DNA of 64,000 bases from Sphingobacterium sp. UBA7855 (GTDB lineage: Bacteria; Bacteroidota; Bacteroidia; Sphingobacteriales; Sphingobacteriaceae), in contig DLST01000021.1 in the NCBI GenBank assembly GCA_002500745.1, forward strand, positions 7,311-71,310, in the 5' to 3' direction. The position numbers were made by a program, and so were the translations under genes. The notes beneath the pieces are model-generated. The model was not told the DNA's origin, made no database searches, and saw only the letters and a list, made by a program, of their open reading frames with translations. Every line of letters begins with the position of its first letter. The first letter of the stretch is position 1. Positions 1 through 8,701 of the stretch are shown one piece after another.

Positions 1-103
1 AACTATTTTTTAAAACTTTTTTTTAAAAAAATATAGTCATTTATTTTTCTGTTAATCAGTGTGTTGAATCGTATTTTGAAAATAAAAATTTATTTCATTT
101 TAT

Positions 104-664
104 TTATTCATTTGTTTCGCCGATAGCATTGTCTTCTGTGACGATATCTTTCATTTGCGGAAGATCTCTAACACCATTGATTCCAAAGTGATCCATGAAC
201 TGCTGACTAGTGGCATAAAGTAATGGTTTTCCTATACTATCTGCCTTTCCGGCGATTTTGATCAATTTCTTTTCAAGAAGTCTTTGAATAGAATAATCAC
301 AGCTGACACCTCTAATTTGTTCCACTTCCAGTTTTGTGATGGGCTGTCGGTAAGCAATGATCGCGAGTGTTTCCAGCGCCGATTGACTTAATTTTCGTTT
401 ATTGTTGTGGTTTTGAAGTTGCTGAATCGATTCGTGGTACACCGCCTTTGTCAAAAACTGGTAGGAATTGTTAATGTAGCGTAACTCGAGTACAGCATCT
501 TCATCCTGATACTTGGTTTCAATTTTTTTTATCAAGTCACGCAGTTCGTCTCTGGATACTTCGATGGCTAAAGCTTCCTGCAAAACCTGTTTGATATCGG
601 CAAGATCGATTCCTTCTGTAGAAGCAAATATAATTGCTTCAATATTTCTTATGACGTCTTTCAA
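104..664 (-). CDS. scpB: Segregation and condensation protein ScpB
   Basis: ScpB is the winged-helix accessory subunit of the SMC-ScpA-ScpB condensin, which compacts and separates replicated chromosomes in the cytoplasm. The 186-residue length is normal for the family. The second winged-helix region carries the hallmark SALETLAIIAYRQPIT followed by EQIRGV, and the first helix pair (VIRNIEAIIFAS) is also typical. The ATG at 664 is the first in frame. It lies 9 nt after mqnC on the same strand, so the two are probably cotranscribed. ScpA and SMC are not in the window. Family assignment is firm. Confidence 0.93.
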   Translation of the reverse strand: MKDVIRNIEAIIFASTEGIDLADIKQVLQEALAIEVSRDELRDLIKKIETKYQDEDAVLELRYINNSYQFLTKAVYHESIQQLQNHNNKRKLSQSALETLAIIAYRQPITKLEVEQIRGVSCDYSIQRLLEKKLIKIAGKADSIGKPLLYATSQQFMDHFGINGVRDLPQMKDIVTEDNAIGETNE

Positions 665-673
665 TGTAGCGTA

Positions 674-1798
674 TTAGTAGTTAATGACCTGTTCGACCAT
701 ATGAGCTGGTAATTCACGGAACTCATACTTTTGTGTTCGTAGTTGGGGACTGAATCCAGCTTCCAAAATTGCTTCCTGTATAGATTTTGATGTAAACCGA
801 TGTGGCGCACCAGCTGCAGAAACAACATTTTCCTCAATCATAATTGACCCGAAGTCGTTCGCTCCGGCGTGCAGACATAACTGTGCGGTGCGTTTTCCGA
901 CTGTGAGCCAAGAAGCCTGTATATTTTTGATATTAGGAAGCATAATCCGGCTTAAAGCAATCATACGGATATATTCTTCACTTGTTACGTTATTAGTAAT
1001 GCCGCGGAGTCTCTTTAGCAAAGTTCCGTCATCTTGAAATGGCCAAGGAATAAATGCTATAAATCCATGTGATTCTTTTGGCTTTTCGTCCTGGACCTCA
1101 CGAATCCATACCAAGTGTTCAAAACGTTCTTCTATTGTTTCAATGTGCCCGAACATCATAGTCGCTGAAGTAGGCAAATTAATTTTATGTGCTGCCCGCA
1201 TCACGTCCAACCATTCTTTACCTCCACATTTTCCTTTTGAGATTAAACGTCTAACACGGTCATTAAGGATCTCAGCCCCTGCTCCAGGTAGAGAATCCAA
1301 ACCCGCTTCCTTCAATTGAGTCAATACTTCAATATGGCTCATGTTCTCTAATTTGGAAATATGCGCAATCTCCGGAGGTCCAAGAGAATGGAGTTTTAGT
1401 GAAGGATAAAGCGCCTTTAACTGCCTGTAAAGATTCTTGTAAAACTCAATACCTAAATCGGGGTGATGACCACCTTGCAGTAGCAATTGGTCGCCGCCGA
1501 ATTTAAAAGTTTCTTCTATTTTCTGTTTATAGCTTTCGATATCGGTGATGTAACTTTCTTCATGGCCGGGACGGCGGAAAAAATTGCAGAATTTGCAATT
1601 TGCAATACACACATTTGTTGTATTAACATTTCTATCGATTTGCCAGGTCACCTTACCATGGGGTACTTGTATTTTACGCAATTCATTGGCTACGAAAGTC
1701 AAATCAGCTGTAGGTGCATTTTGATATAAGAAAATGCCCTCTTCCTTGGATAGGAACTCAAATCGGAGCGCCCGTTCTAATAAATTACTTACATTCAT
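674..1798 (-). CDS. mqnC: Cyclic dehypoxanthinyl futalosine synthase (MqnC), radical SAM
   Basis: MqnC cyclises dehypoxanthine futalosine in the futalosine route to menaquinone, the respiratory quinone of Bacteroidota. The radical-SAM cluster motif CxxxCxxC is seen as CIANCKFC near residues 64-71, after the family-typical WQIDRNVNTTNVC. Later come GGDQLLLQGG and SLPGAGAEIL. About 374 residues, as expected. A longer reading from TTG at 1807 is possible, but that codon lies inside a -7 promoter box (1805-1812), so ATG 1798 is preferred. It may be the paralogue MqnE, but the motif context fits MqnC better. Upstream of scpB. Confidence 0.9.
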   Translation of the reverse strand: MNVSNLLERALRFEFLSKEEGIFLYQNAPTADLTFVANELRKIQVPHGKVTWQIDRNVNTTNVCIANCKFCNFFRRPGHEESYITDIESYKQKIEETFKFGGDQLLLQGGHHPDLGIEFYKNLYRQLKALYPSLKLHSLGPPEIAHISKLENMSHIEVLTQLKEAGLDSLPGAGAEILNDRVRRLISKGKCGGKEWLDVMRAAHKINLPTSATMMFGHIETIEERFEHLVWIREVQDEKPKESHGFIAFIPWPFQDDGTLLKRLRGITNNVTSEEYIRMIALSRIMLPNIKNIQASWLTVGKRTAQLCLHAGANDFGSIMIEENVVSAAGAPHRFTSKSIQEAILEAGFSPQLRTQKYEFRELPAHMVEQVINY

Positions 1799-1804
1799 CA
1801 ATAA

Positions 1805-1812
1805 CAAATATA
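1805..1812 (-). promoter_or_regulatory. Putative -7 promoter box of mqnC-scpB
   Basis: The minus strand reads TATATTTG, matching the Bacteroidota -7 consensus TAnnTTTG. The ATG of mqnC begins 7 nt after its last G, so transcription would start at or next to the start codon, giving a leaderless mRNA. No TTG or TTTG lies 19-21 nt upstream, so the -33 element is weak. Confidence 0.45.
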
Positions 1813-2223
1813 GGGAGCTTTTAGCTTATTTATATCTTCTGTAGAATATTTGACAGGGAGATTGAATTTTACAGAATTGGAGGATGTAAAGAGAACTACA
1901 TATTTGTGTAACGAAAGTATTGCAATATTAGATAGTGTATAAAATACAATAACTTGATTTATAGTGTTTTGTAAATTAATTGGTGTTTTTATTTTTTTTT
2001 TACATTTATTATTCTTTACATTTATTTAACAGATTTTAACATTTTTATTCGGTAACCAAATTAGTAAAAAATAAATAACCAAGGGATCGAAATCTGATAG
2101 CAAGAACGTACTATCGCTTTTGTTGTGCTTAAAAAAATAACCAAAAACTAAATATAAACCAATATCAATTTAAATAACTAAAGAATAAACATAAATTTTT
2201 CAAACCACCTATTTAGTAAAATT
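1813..2223. other. Divergent intergenic region between mqnC and susC
   Basis: About 410 bases without a gene, very A+T rich. It must hold the promoter of the susC-susD operon. A short direct repeat, TTTACATTTATT, occurs twice near 2000-2027. Each copy contains TACATTTA, one base off the -7 consensus, and only the first has a TTG upstream, at a short 18-nt spacing. No operator, RNA gene or small reading frame could be supported. Confidence 0.5.
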
Positions 2224-5200
2224 ATGATGAAAAAAGCGGACAAAAATTGTTTTGATCTCATATTGCGCCAAAAGTTCAATACGAGGTTTCTGCTTATGAG
2301 TTCTCTTCTCGTTGGGGGAGGAATAACCACTCATGGATTTGCCAGTGGATTAACCAACCATGGCAAAGTTGAAGTCGTTTCATTGATGAAAACCAAAAGC
2401 GTACAACAGACGCCTATTAAAGGGGTTGTGAAAGATGCTTCGACAGGTCAAGGTATCACAGGTGTTTCTATTAAAGTGAAAGGGAGTAGCACTGGCACGT
2501 CGACTGACGAGAACGGTGCATTTACCATTCAGGGAAAAGTGGGCGATGTGCTTATTGTAAGTTACATCGGGTACAAAAGTACTGAGGTAACTGTTTCGTC
2601 GAAAGCTGATCTTGCTATTTCGTTAACTGCCTCCCAAGACGCATTAGAGGAAGTCGTGGTGACGGGCTATTCTACACAACGTAAGAAGGATCTGACGGGA
2701 TCTGTTGCTGTAGTCAATACGGACCAATTAAAAACTACTCCCGCTGCAAGTGCGGTAGAGTCTTTACAAGGTCGAGCGACAGGGGTTCAAGTTGTGACCG
2801 ATGGTGCTCCAGGTTCTACTCCTCAGATTAAAATCCGAGGTTATAGTACCATTAATAATAACGAACCGCTTTATGTAATTGACGGGGTTCCATTTGAAGG
2901 AAAATTGAGCTGGTTAAATCAGAACGATATTGAAACAATGCAGGTCTTGAAAGATGCATCGGCAGCTTCAATTTACGGTTCACGTGCCAACAATGGTGTA
3001 GTCATAATTACCACAAAATCTGGCAAATCTGGCAAACCACAGATTAATTTTGATGCGTATTATGGTGTTCAGGTGCCTAATAGCGGCCGTTTCCCAAAAA
3101 TGTTAAGCCCACAGCAGATTTATAACCTAAATGATAATAAAGATCCGCTGCCTGATTATTTGTTGGCTGGTGATGTCTCGGGCAACAAAGTAACGCCAGC
3201 AGATGCCGATATGTCCAAATATAATTATGCGGATAACAAAGAGGAATTTTATCAAATTACTAAAGCGAATAAGGCAGGAACAAACTGGTTCAAAGAATTG
3301 AGTCAGAACGCGCCGACACAATCTTATCAGTTAAATACAGTGGGGGGCGGTGAAAATGCCTCTTATGCCGTATCCGGAGGATATTTGGGACAAAAAGGAA
3401 CAGTTATCCATACGGGATTCGAACGATTCAATGTACGATCAAATACGAATTTTTCCGCTTTTAATAAAAAACTGCGTTTTGGTGAAAATATGCAGTATAG
3501 CATGACTAAAGGACACGGTGTTGGTGTAAATACAAATACAGCCGGCGATTATATTGGTGAGGGAAGTGCGATCGGATTTGCCTACCGTATTAAGAATATT
3601 ATTCCGGTATACGATGAAGGCGGAAACTTTGCAGGCTCTAGAGGTGGCTGGGGAAATGGTGAGAATCCTGTAGCAATTGCTTACCGCGCGAAAGATAATG
3701 TGAACAAAAGCAATTTCTTCTTTGGCAATGCTTTTGGAGAGTATGATATATTAAAAGGGTTAACATTTAGAACAAGCTTTGGTGTCAAATATGAAAATTA
3801 TTACAATTTAAGTTATACGTACCCGAATCTGGAATTTACAGAGGGTAGTGCAAACAGTGCATCGTCAGAGACCTCGGGTTATAATACGGAATGGACTTGG
3901 ACAAATACCTTGAACTATAAGGCTAACTTTAATGACACCCATAGCTTAAATGTATTGTTGGGAACGGAGGCTATTGATAATACCTATCGCCAGGTTCAAG
4001 GAAATGGCAATGGGTACTTTATTACAAACAGCACGGATTTCTTTTATGTGAGCCAGGCTTCCAAAAATTCGGCAGCAAGTGAAGGTGCGTTGGGATCTTT
4101 GTTTTCCATATTTGGAAAGGTCGATTATTCGTACAAAGATCGCTATATCTTAAGTGGAACAGTTAGGAGGGATGGCTCGTCAAACTTTGGATCAAAAAAT
4201 AAGTATGGTACTTTCCCCGGGGTGAGTGGTGCGTGGCGGATATCCCAAGAGGAATTTATGAAAAGTGCCAGCTGGTTAAATGATCTAAAATTAAGAGTAG
4301 GTTACGGTATTACAGGAAACCAACGTATTCCATCATATCAATATCTAAAGCGTTATGCAACTTCTATTAATTCGGCTTCTTATCCAATAAATAATGAATT
4401 AGTAAGTGGTCTTTGGGTCAGTGACTATCAAAATGAGAATGTAAAATGGGAACAGGTTGCTTCTTTAAATTTAGGATTGGACTTTTCAATTTTGGGAGGA
4501 AAGATTGATGGTGCTTTTGATTGGTACAATAAGAAAACATCAGACATGTTATTTGCATTGCCATTGCCGGGAACAGCTGTTGGCCGGGCGGCTTCGCCTT
4601 ATGTAAATATTGGTGATATGCAAAATAAAGGGGTGGAATTCTCGTTGAATTATCATCATAAACAAACTGACCCGAACAAATTCAACTTTGATATTGGAGC
4701 AAATATTTCAAGAAACAAAAATACAATTGTCGGTTTGGCACCCGGTATCAACGATGTTGTATACGGTGCTTTCCGAAGCATGGAAACGTCCATTTTAAGA
4801 ACAGGTCAACCTTTTGGTGCATTCTATGGATTTAAGGTAGCGGGGATTTATCAAAACGAAGCGGAGTTGACTCAATATCCTTCTTACGAGAAAGCGCGTG
4901 TTGGCGGGTTTAGATTTGAAGATGTGAATGGTGATGGTATTATTGACGCAAAAGATAATACCGTTATCGGAAGCCCTCACCCGGATTTTACGTATTCGCT
5001 TAATTTCAATGCCAATTACAAAAATTTCGATATCATGATGTATTTCTATGGTTCGAAGGGAAATGAGAATTATGAGGCAACACGTTACTTTACAGACTTT
5101 GGAGTATTTGATGGTCAAAAGAGTGTGCGCGTATTGGATGCTTGGAGTCCTACCAATACATCAAGTATGATTCCATCGCAAACAAAAGAAGAAGTTTCGG

Positions 5201-5490
5201 CTAATGAGTATGCTTCTTCTAGCTATTTCGTACAGGATGCAAGCTTCTTTAAGATGAAAAACTTACAGATTGGTTATAATTTCTCTACAGATAAACTCTT
5301 TGGTGCAAATACAGGCGTGAAAAGATTAAGAGCATATGTCGGAGTAACAAATCTATTCACCATCACAAAATACGAAGGTCTTGATCCGGAGGTATCGGCA
5401 ACACCATCGGATTATCCAGCACTTGGCGTTGATTTCGGGGTTTACCCACAATCTAGGCAATATATGTTGGGCGTAAGTTTAGGTTTTTAA
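2224..5490 (+). CDS. SusC/RagA-family TonB-linked outer membrane transporter
   Basis: TonB-dependent outer-membrane channel that imports a ligand captured by its SusD partner. 1088 residues. The order is a hydrophobic signal segment (about residues 20-42), a carboxypeptidase-D regulatory-like domain (IKGVVKDASTGQGITGVSI, about 64-140), the TonB-box region EEVVVTGYSTQRKKDLTGSV (about 142-161), a plug domain with VIDGVPF and SIYGSRANNGVVIITTKSG, then a beta-barrel ending in LGVSLGF with the usual terminal phenylalanine. The start is ATGATG at 2224; the second ATG is equally possible. It lies 21 nt before susD. No glycoside hydrolase, FecR or sigma factor adjoins it, so the substrate cannot be named. 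Confidence 0.93.
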   Translation: MMKKADKNCFDLILRQKFNTRFLLMSSLLVGGGITTHGFASGLTNHGKVEVVSLMKTKSVQQTPIKGVVKDASTGQGITGVSIKVKGSSTGTSTDENGAFTIQGKVGDVLIVSYIGYKSTEVTVSSKADLAISLTASQDALEEVVVTGYSTQRKKDLTGSVAVVNTDQLKTTPAASAVESLQGRATGVQVVTDGAPGSTPQIKIRGYSTINNNEPLYVIDGVPFEGKLSWLNQNDIETMQVLKDASAASIYGSRANNGVVIITTKSGKSGKPQINFDAYYGVQVPNSGRFPKMLSPQQIYNLNDNKDPLPDYLLAGDVSGNKVTPADADMSKYNYADNKEEFYQITKANKAGTNWFKELSQNAPTQSYQLNTVGGGENASYAVSGGYLGQKGTVIHTGFERFNVRSNTNFSAFNKKLRFGENMQYSMTKGHGVGVNTNTAGDYIGEGSAIGFAYRIKNIIPVYDEGGNFAGSRGGWGNGENPVAIAYRAKDNVNKSNFFFGNAFGEYDILKGLTFRTSFGVKYENYYNLSYTYPNLEFTEGSANSASSETSGYNTEWTWTNTLNYKANFNDTHSLNVLLGTEAIDNTYRQVQGNGNGYFITNSTDFFYVSQASKNSAASEGALGSLFSIFGKVDYSYKDRYILSGTVRRDGSSNFGSKNKYGTFPGVSGAWRISQEEFMKSASWLNDLKLRVGYGITGNQRIPSYQYLKRYATSINSASYPINNELVSGLWVSDYQNENVKWEQVASLNLGLDFSILGGKIDGAFDWYNKKTSDMLFALPLPGTAVGRAASPYVNIGDMQNKGVEFSLNYHHKQTDPNKFNFDIGANISRNKNTIVGLAPGINDVVYGAFRSMETSILRTGQPFGAFYGFKVAGIYQNEAELTQYPSYEKARVGGFRFEDVNGDGIIDAKDNTVIGSPHPDFTYSLNFNANYKNFDIMMYFYGSKGNENYEATRYFTDFGVFDGQKSVRVLDAWSPTNTSSMIPSQTKEEVSANEYASSSYFVQDASFFKMKNLQIGYNFSTDKLFGANTGVKRLRAYVGVTNLFTITKYEGLDPEVSATPSDYPALGVDFGVYPQSRQYMLGVSLGF

Positions 5491-5511
5491 CGGAATTATA
5501 AAGCAATTAAA

Positions 5512-7248
5512 ATGAAAAAGAGAACTATTCAATTATACAGTTTGTTAGGACTGACGACTTTAGGCATGCTTGGCTGTAGTAAAGGCTTTTTGGAAAAAAA
5601 TCCTCAAGGGCAATTGATCGAAGAGCAGATTGAGGGAAAGAAAGGAGTAGAAGCGACATTGATTGGTGCCTATGCAATTATGAACGGTAATATAAATGGC
5701 ACTTGGGGGAACTATGGTTCGGCGCCAAGCCAATGGATTTTCGGAGAAATTACATCCGATAATGCACACAAGGGATCAGTGATCACCGATCAGCCAAATA
5801 TGAATATGATCGAGTCTTTTACTACGATTTCCTCTAACGACAACCTGAGTACCATGTGGCAGGTGTATTATGAAGGTATACTTCGTGCAAATACTACGCT
5901 GCGATTGTTGAGCCAAGATCAAAGCGGTAGCAAAACGATTAAAGCAGAGCGTGCTAAAGAAATTGAGGGTGAGGCGAAATTGTTGCGCGCCCACTACTAC
6001 TTCTTCCTGTGGCGTATCTTTAAAAATATTCCATATGTAGACGAAAATACAAGCATCGAAGAGGCAAAAGTTGTCAAAAATGATAAGGATGTACAACCTA
6101 TGATCGAAAGTGATCTAAAAACTGCCATCGCGAATTTACCGGATAGCAAGATCAATGGTGAAGGTGGACGCATGGATCAACGTACTGCCAAAGCATATTT
6201 GGGGAAACTATACCTTTATCAAAAAAAATATACTGAAGCTCTGACTTTATTTAAAGATGTCATTGGAAGCCGTGACATCACAACAATGCCTTTCCAGGAT
6301 AATTATGATGTAAATAAGGAAAATGGCCCCGAAGCGCTTTTAGTGGCTAAGCATGCCATCAATCCCGATGGTGGTGGGGATAATGCGAATGTGGGAGATA
6401 TGCTCAGTGGCCTTAATGGCACTAACCCTGTTGGTTGCTGTGGTTTCTACCAGCCTTCAATTGATCTCGTTAATGCTTATAAGGTAGATGCAAATGGACT
6501 TCCGATGCTAGATGATTCCTATCGTACGAATCCATATACTTCTGATATCTTGTTGACAGATAAAACAGCTATAGCAAATTATAAATTGGATTTGAACTTA
6601 AAATTTGATCCACGGCTTGACTACACCGTTGGTCGCCGAGGTGTCAATTTCTTGGATTATGGGGAGTTTCCTGGTGACGCATGGCTAAGGCCAGAGGAAG
6701 GAAGCCGTCCGCATGGTGGCCCATTTACGGGTATTAAAACGATGATTCCAAAAAGTCAACATGCTGCTCATACACAGGCAGGTGCTGCTTATGTGACCGA
6801 TCTTGATGTAAATATTATTCGACTTGCTGACGTAATTTTAATGGCTGCGGAATGTGAGGTTGAATTGGGTAATCTGCCAAATGCCTTAAAATACGTTAAC
6901 TCTATTCGGCTTCGTGCGGCAAACTTGCCATCGAAGACTACTGGGGGCGGAGTCGCCGCTGCGAAATATGAGGTTAAACCCTATCCAGCATTCACAAGTG
7001 CGGATCAAGCGCGAAAAGCTGTTCGATTTGAAAGAAGACTGGAGCTAGCCATGGAAGGTCATCGTTTCTTCGACCTGGTACGCTGGGGTATAGCGAAAGA
7101 GGTTATTGCAAATTATGCAAAATTTGAAGGCGGCATACTCCCTGTATTTAAGAGCAAAACATATGCGGATAAAAATGCTTATTTCCCAATTCCACAAGAG
7201 GAAATAAATAAAAGTAATGGTAGCCTCACACAGAACCCAGGCTACTAA
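5512..7248 (+). CDS. SusD/RagB-family nutrient-binding outer membrane lipoprotein
   Basis: Surface lipoprotein that caps the SusC channel and binds its ligand. 578 residues. The signal peptide ends in a lipobox, LGMLGC, so mature protein would begin at Cys22 and be anchored to the outer membrane. After it comes the typical SKGFLEKNPQGQ. The TPR-like core is seen in GEAKLLRAHYYFFLWRIF and YLGKLYLYQKKYTEAL, and the C-terminal part has RKAVRFERRLELAMEGHRFF followed by DLVRWG, which are SusD hallmarks. It is the second gene of the susC operon, closed by a strong hairpin terminator. Ligand unknown. Confidence 0.93.
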   Translation: MKKRTIQLYSLLGLTTLGMLGCSKGFLEKNPQGQLIEEQIEGKKGVEATLIGAYAIMNGNINGTWGNYGSAPSQWIFGEITSDNAHKGSVITDQPNMNMIESFTTISSNDNLSTMWQVYYEGILRANTTLRLLSQDQSGSKTIKAERAKEIEGEAKLLRAHYYFFLWRIFKNIPYVDENTSIEEAKVVKNDKDVQPMIESDLKTAIANLPDSKINGEGGRMDQRTAKAYLGKLYLYQKKYTEALTLFKDVIGSRDITTMPFQDNYDVNKENGPEALLVAKHAINPDGGGDNANVGDMLSGLNGTNPVGCCGFYQPSIDLVNAYKVDANGLPMLDDSYRTNPYTSDILLTDKTAIANYKLDLNLKFDPRLDYTVGRRGVNFLDYGEFPGDAWLRPEEGSRPHGGPFTGIKTMIPKSQHAAHTQAGAAYVTDLDVNIIRLADVILMAAECEVELGNLPNALKYVNSIRLRAANLPSKTTGGGVAAAKYEVKPYPAFTSADQARKAVRFERRLELAMEGHRFFDLVRWGIAKEVIANYAKFEGGILPVFKSKTYADKNAYFPIPQEEINKSNGSLTQNPGY

Positions 7249-7265
7249 TAGTTGATATAAATAAT

Positions 7266-7300
7266 GCAAAAGGAGGATTAGTCTCCTCCTTTTGCTGTTT
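7266..7300 (+). terminator. Rho-independent terminator of the susC-susD operon
   Basis: Perfect 12-bp stem GCAAAAGGAGGA / TCCTCCTTTTGC (7266-7277 with 7284-7295) around a 6-nt loop, followed by TGTTTTAT. It sits 17 nt after the susD stop codon. Confidence 0.85.
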
Positions 7301-7371
7301 TATAGGATTTGTATCTGAATTTTGGCAGGAGGAGAAATGGATTTATTGCTGTTTTTTGTATGTTTACAGCA

Positions 7372-8691
7372 ATGAAATATTTCCTGCGTACGCTATTGCT
7401 GCTTTGCCTTGTCCCATTTTCGACCTTTGTTGTTAAGTCCCAGGATTTTGAAGACGTTTACCATATGCTTCAAGAATCCAAAATCTTAAATGATCATTTC
7501 TACGGATTTTCATTGTATGACTTAAATGCAGATAAGTTTGTCATGGATGTGAATGGCAGTAAGCATTTTACACCTGCTTCCAATACTAAAATGTATACTA
7601 CTTATGCTGCTTTAGCGCTGCTAGGTGATTCGATACCAGGCTTGGAGTATGTTGAACGCGGAGATTCGCTGTTAATCTGGGGAACAGGAGATCCGACTTT
7701 TTTGCATAATCGTTTGGATACAAGGGTGGTGTATGATTTTTTGAAAAGAACAAATAAAACGATCTACTTCGTTGCTGGTACTATGAGAAATAAATTCTAC
7801 GCACATGGTTGGGCAATGGAGGATTTTGAAGCATATTATCAGCCTGAAATAAGCACATTTCCCATCTATGGAAACGTGGTTACTTTCCGTCAAAGGGGAT
7901 ACAATCATTTAAATACCTCTCCCAGGATTTTTCAGAAAGACCTGGATTTTTTGCCTGAGGCTAAAAAAGGTGAATTCGAGCTTTCACGCTCGTTTCGGAG
8001 CAATAGTTTCTGGATGTCAAAACGGGCAGTACCAAATGATTATGTCAATGAAGTGCCTTTTATTTATTCGGATAGCTTGTTTGTGAAATTGTTGTCGGAT
8101 ACACTCGGTAAGCAGGTAAATCGCCTGAACTATATAAAGCCAAACGATACAAAAATATTGTATTCAGGTGAAACCAAAAATCTTATTCGTGAAATGATGC
8201 TACCCAGCGATAACTTTATTGCTGAGCAGTTTTTAATGATGTGCTCGTGGAAGCAATTTGGTCAATTTGATACGTATTTGGTGCGGGATTGGATGAAGAA
8301 TAACGTTTATAAGTACTTTTCATCCGAGGTTGCCCTATTTGATGGATCAGGTCTTTCTTCCTATAATAAGGTTACTCCACAAAATAATGTGGATCTGTTG
8401 GTTCTCCTGAAAAATAAATTACCTATTGAGAAGGACCGCTTTCGCCTTTTTCCAGCTGGAGGTGTTGATGGTACGCTGAGAAGAACCTATAGCAAAGATC
8501 TTGGTGAACCCTTTGTTTTTGCTAAGACCGGAACTATTACCTCTGTGTATAATCAAAGTGGTTATCTCATTACGCGGAAAGGAAGACGAATGGCCTTTTC
8601 TTTTATGAACAATAATTATATAGATGATCGGGCAAGTGCAATTCGTAAAGAAATGGCTAAAATTATTACTTATATTCGTCAAACTTATTAA
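7372..8691 (+). CDS. D-alanyl-D-alanine carboxypeptidase/endopeptidase, PBP4 type (peptidase S13)
   Basis: Penicillin-binding protein of the DacB/PBP4 family, which trims D-Ala or cleaves cross-links in periplasmic peptidoglycan. The three serine-acyl-enzyme motifs are visible: SxxK as SNTK (about residue 70), SxN as SDN in LPSDNFIAEQ, and KTG in FAKTGTITS. From ATG 7372 the protein has about 440 residues and begins with a good signal peptide (MKYFLRTLLLLCLVPFSTF). An in-frame TTG at 7309 and an ATG at 7360 are alternatives; 7372 places the signal peptide at the N-terminus. It is independent of susCD because a terminator intervenes, and is followed after 10 nt by an MFS gene. Confidence 0.88.
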   Translation: MKYFLRTLLLLCLVPFSTFVVKSQDFEDVYHMLQESKILNDHFYGFSLYDLNADKFVMDVNGSKHFTPASNTKMYTTYAALALLGDSIPGLEYVERGDSLLIWGTGDPTFLHNRLDTRVVYDFLKRTNKTIYFVAGTMRNKFYAHGWAMEDFEAYYQPEISTFPIYGNVVTFRQRGYNHLNTSPRIFQKDLDFLPEAKKGEFELSRSFRSNSFWMSKRAVPNDYVNEVPFIYSDSLFVKLLSDTLGKQVNRLNYIKPNDTKILYSGETKNLIREMMLPSDNFIAEQFLMMCSWKQFGQFDTYLVRDWMKNNVYKYFSSEVALFDGSGLSSYNKVTPQNNVDLLVLLKNKLPIEKDRFRLFPAGGVDGTLRRTYSKDLGEPFVFAKTGTITSVYNQSGYLITRKGRRMAFSFMNNNYIDDRASAIRKEMAKIITYIRQTY

Positions 8692-8701
8692 GCCAATTTA
8701 A

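Noticed and set aside
1799..1807. TTG start of mqnC that would add MLL to the N-terminus
   Set aside because: The TTG codon lies inside a clear -7 promoter box, so it would not be present in the mRNA.
4795..5118. Antisense reading frame inside susC
   Set aside because: It is a shadow of the susC coding frame, with no start signal or family match.
7309..7371. Longer N-terminus of the PBP4-type protein from TTG 7309
   Set aside because: It begins just after the susD terminator and places 21 residues before a signal peptide, which would bury the signal.
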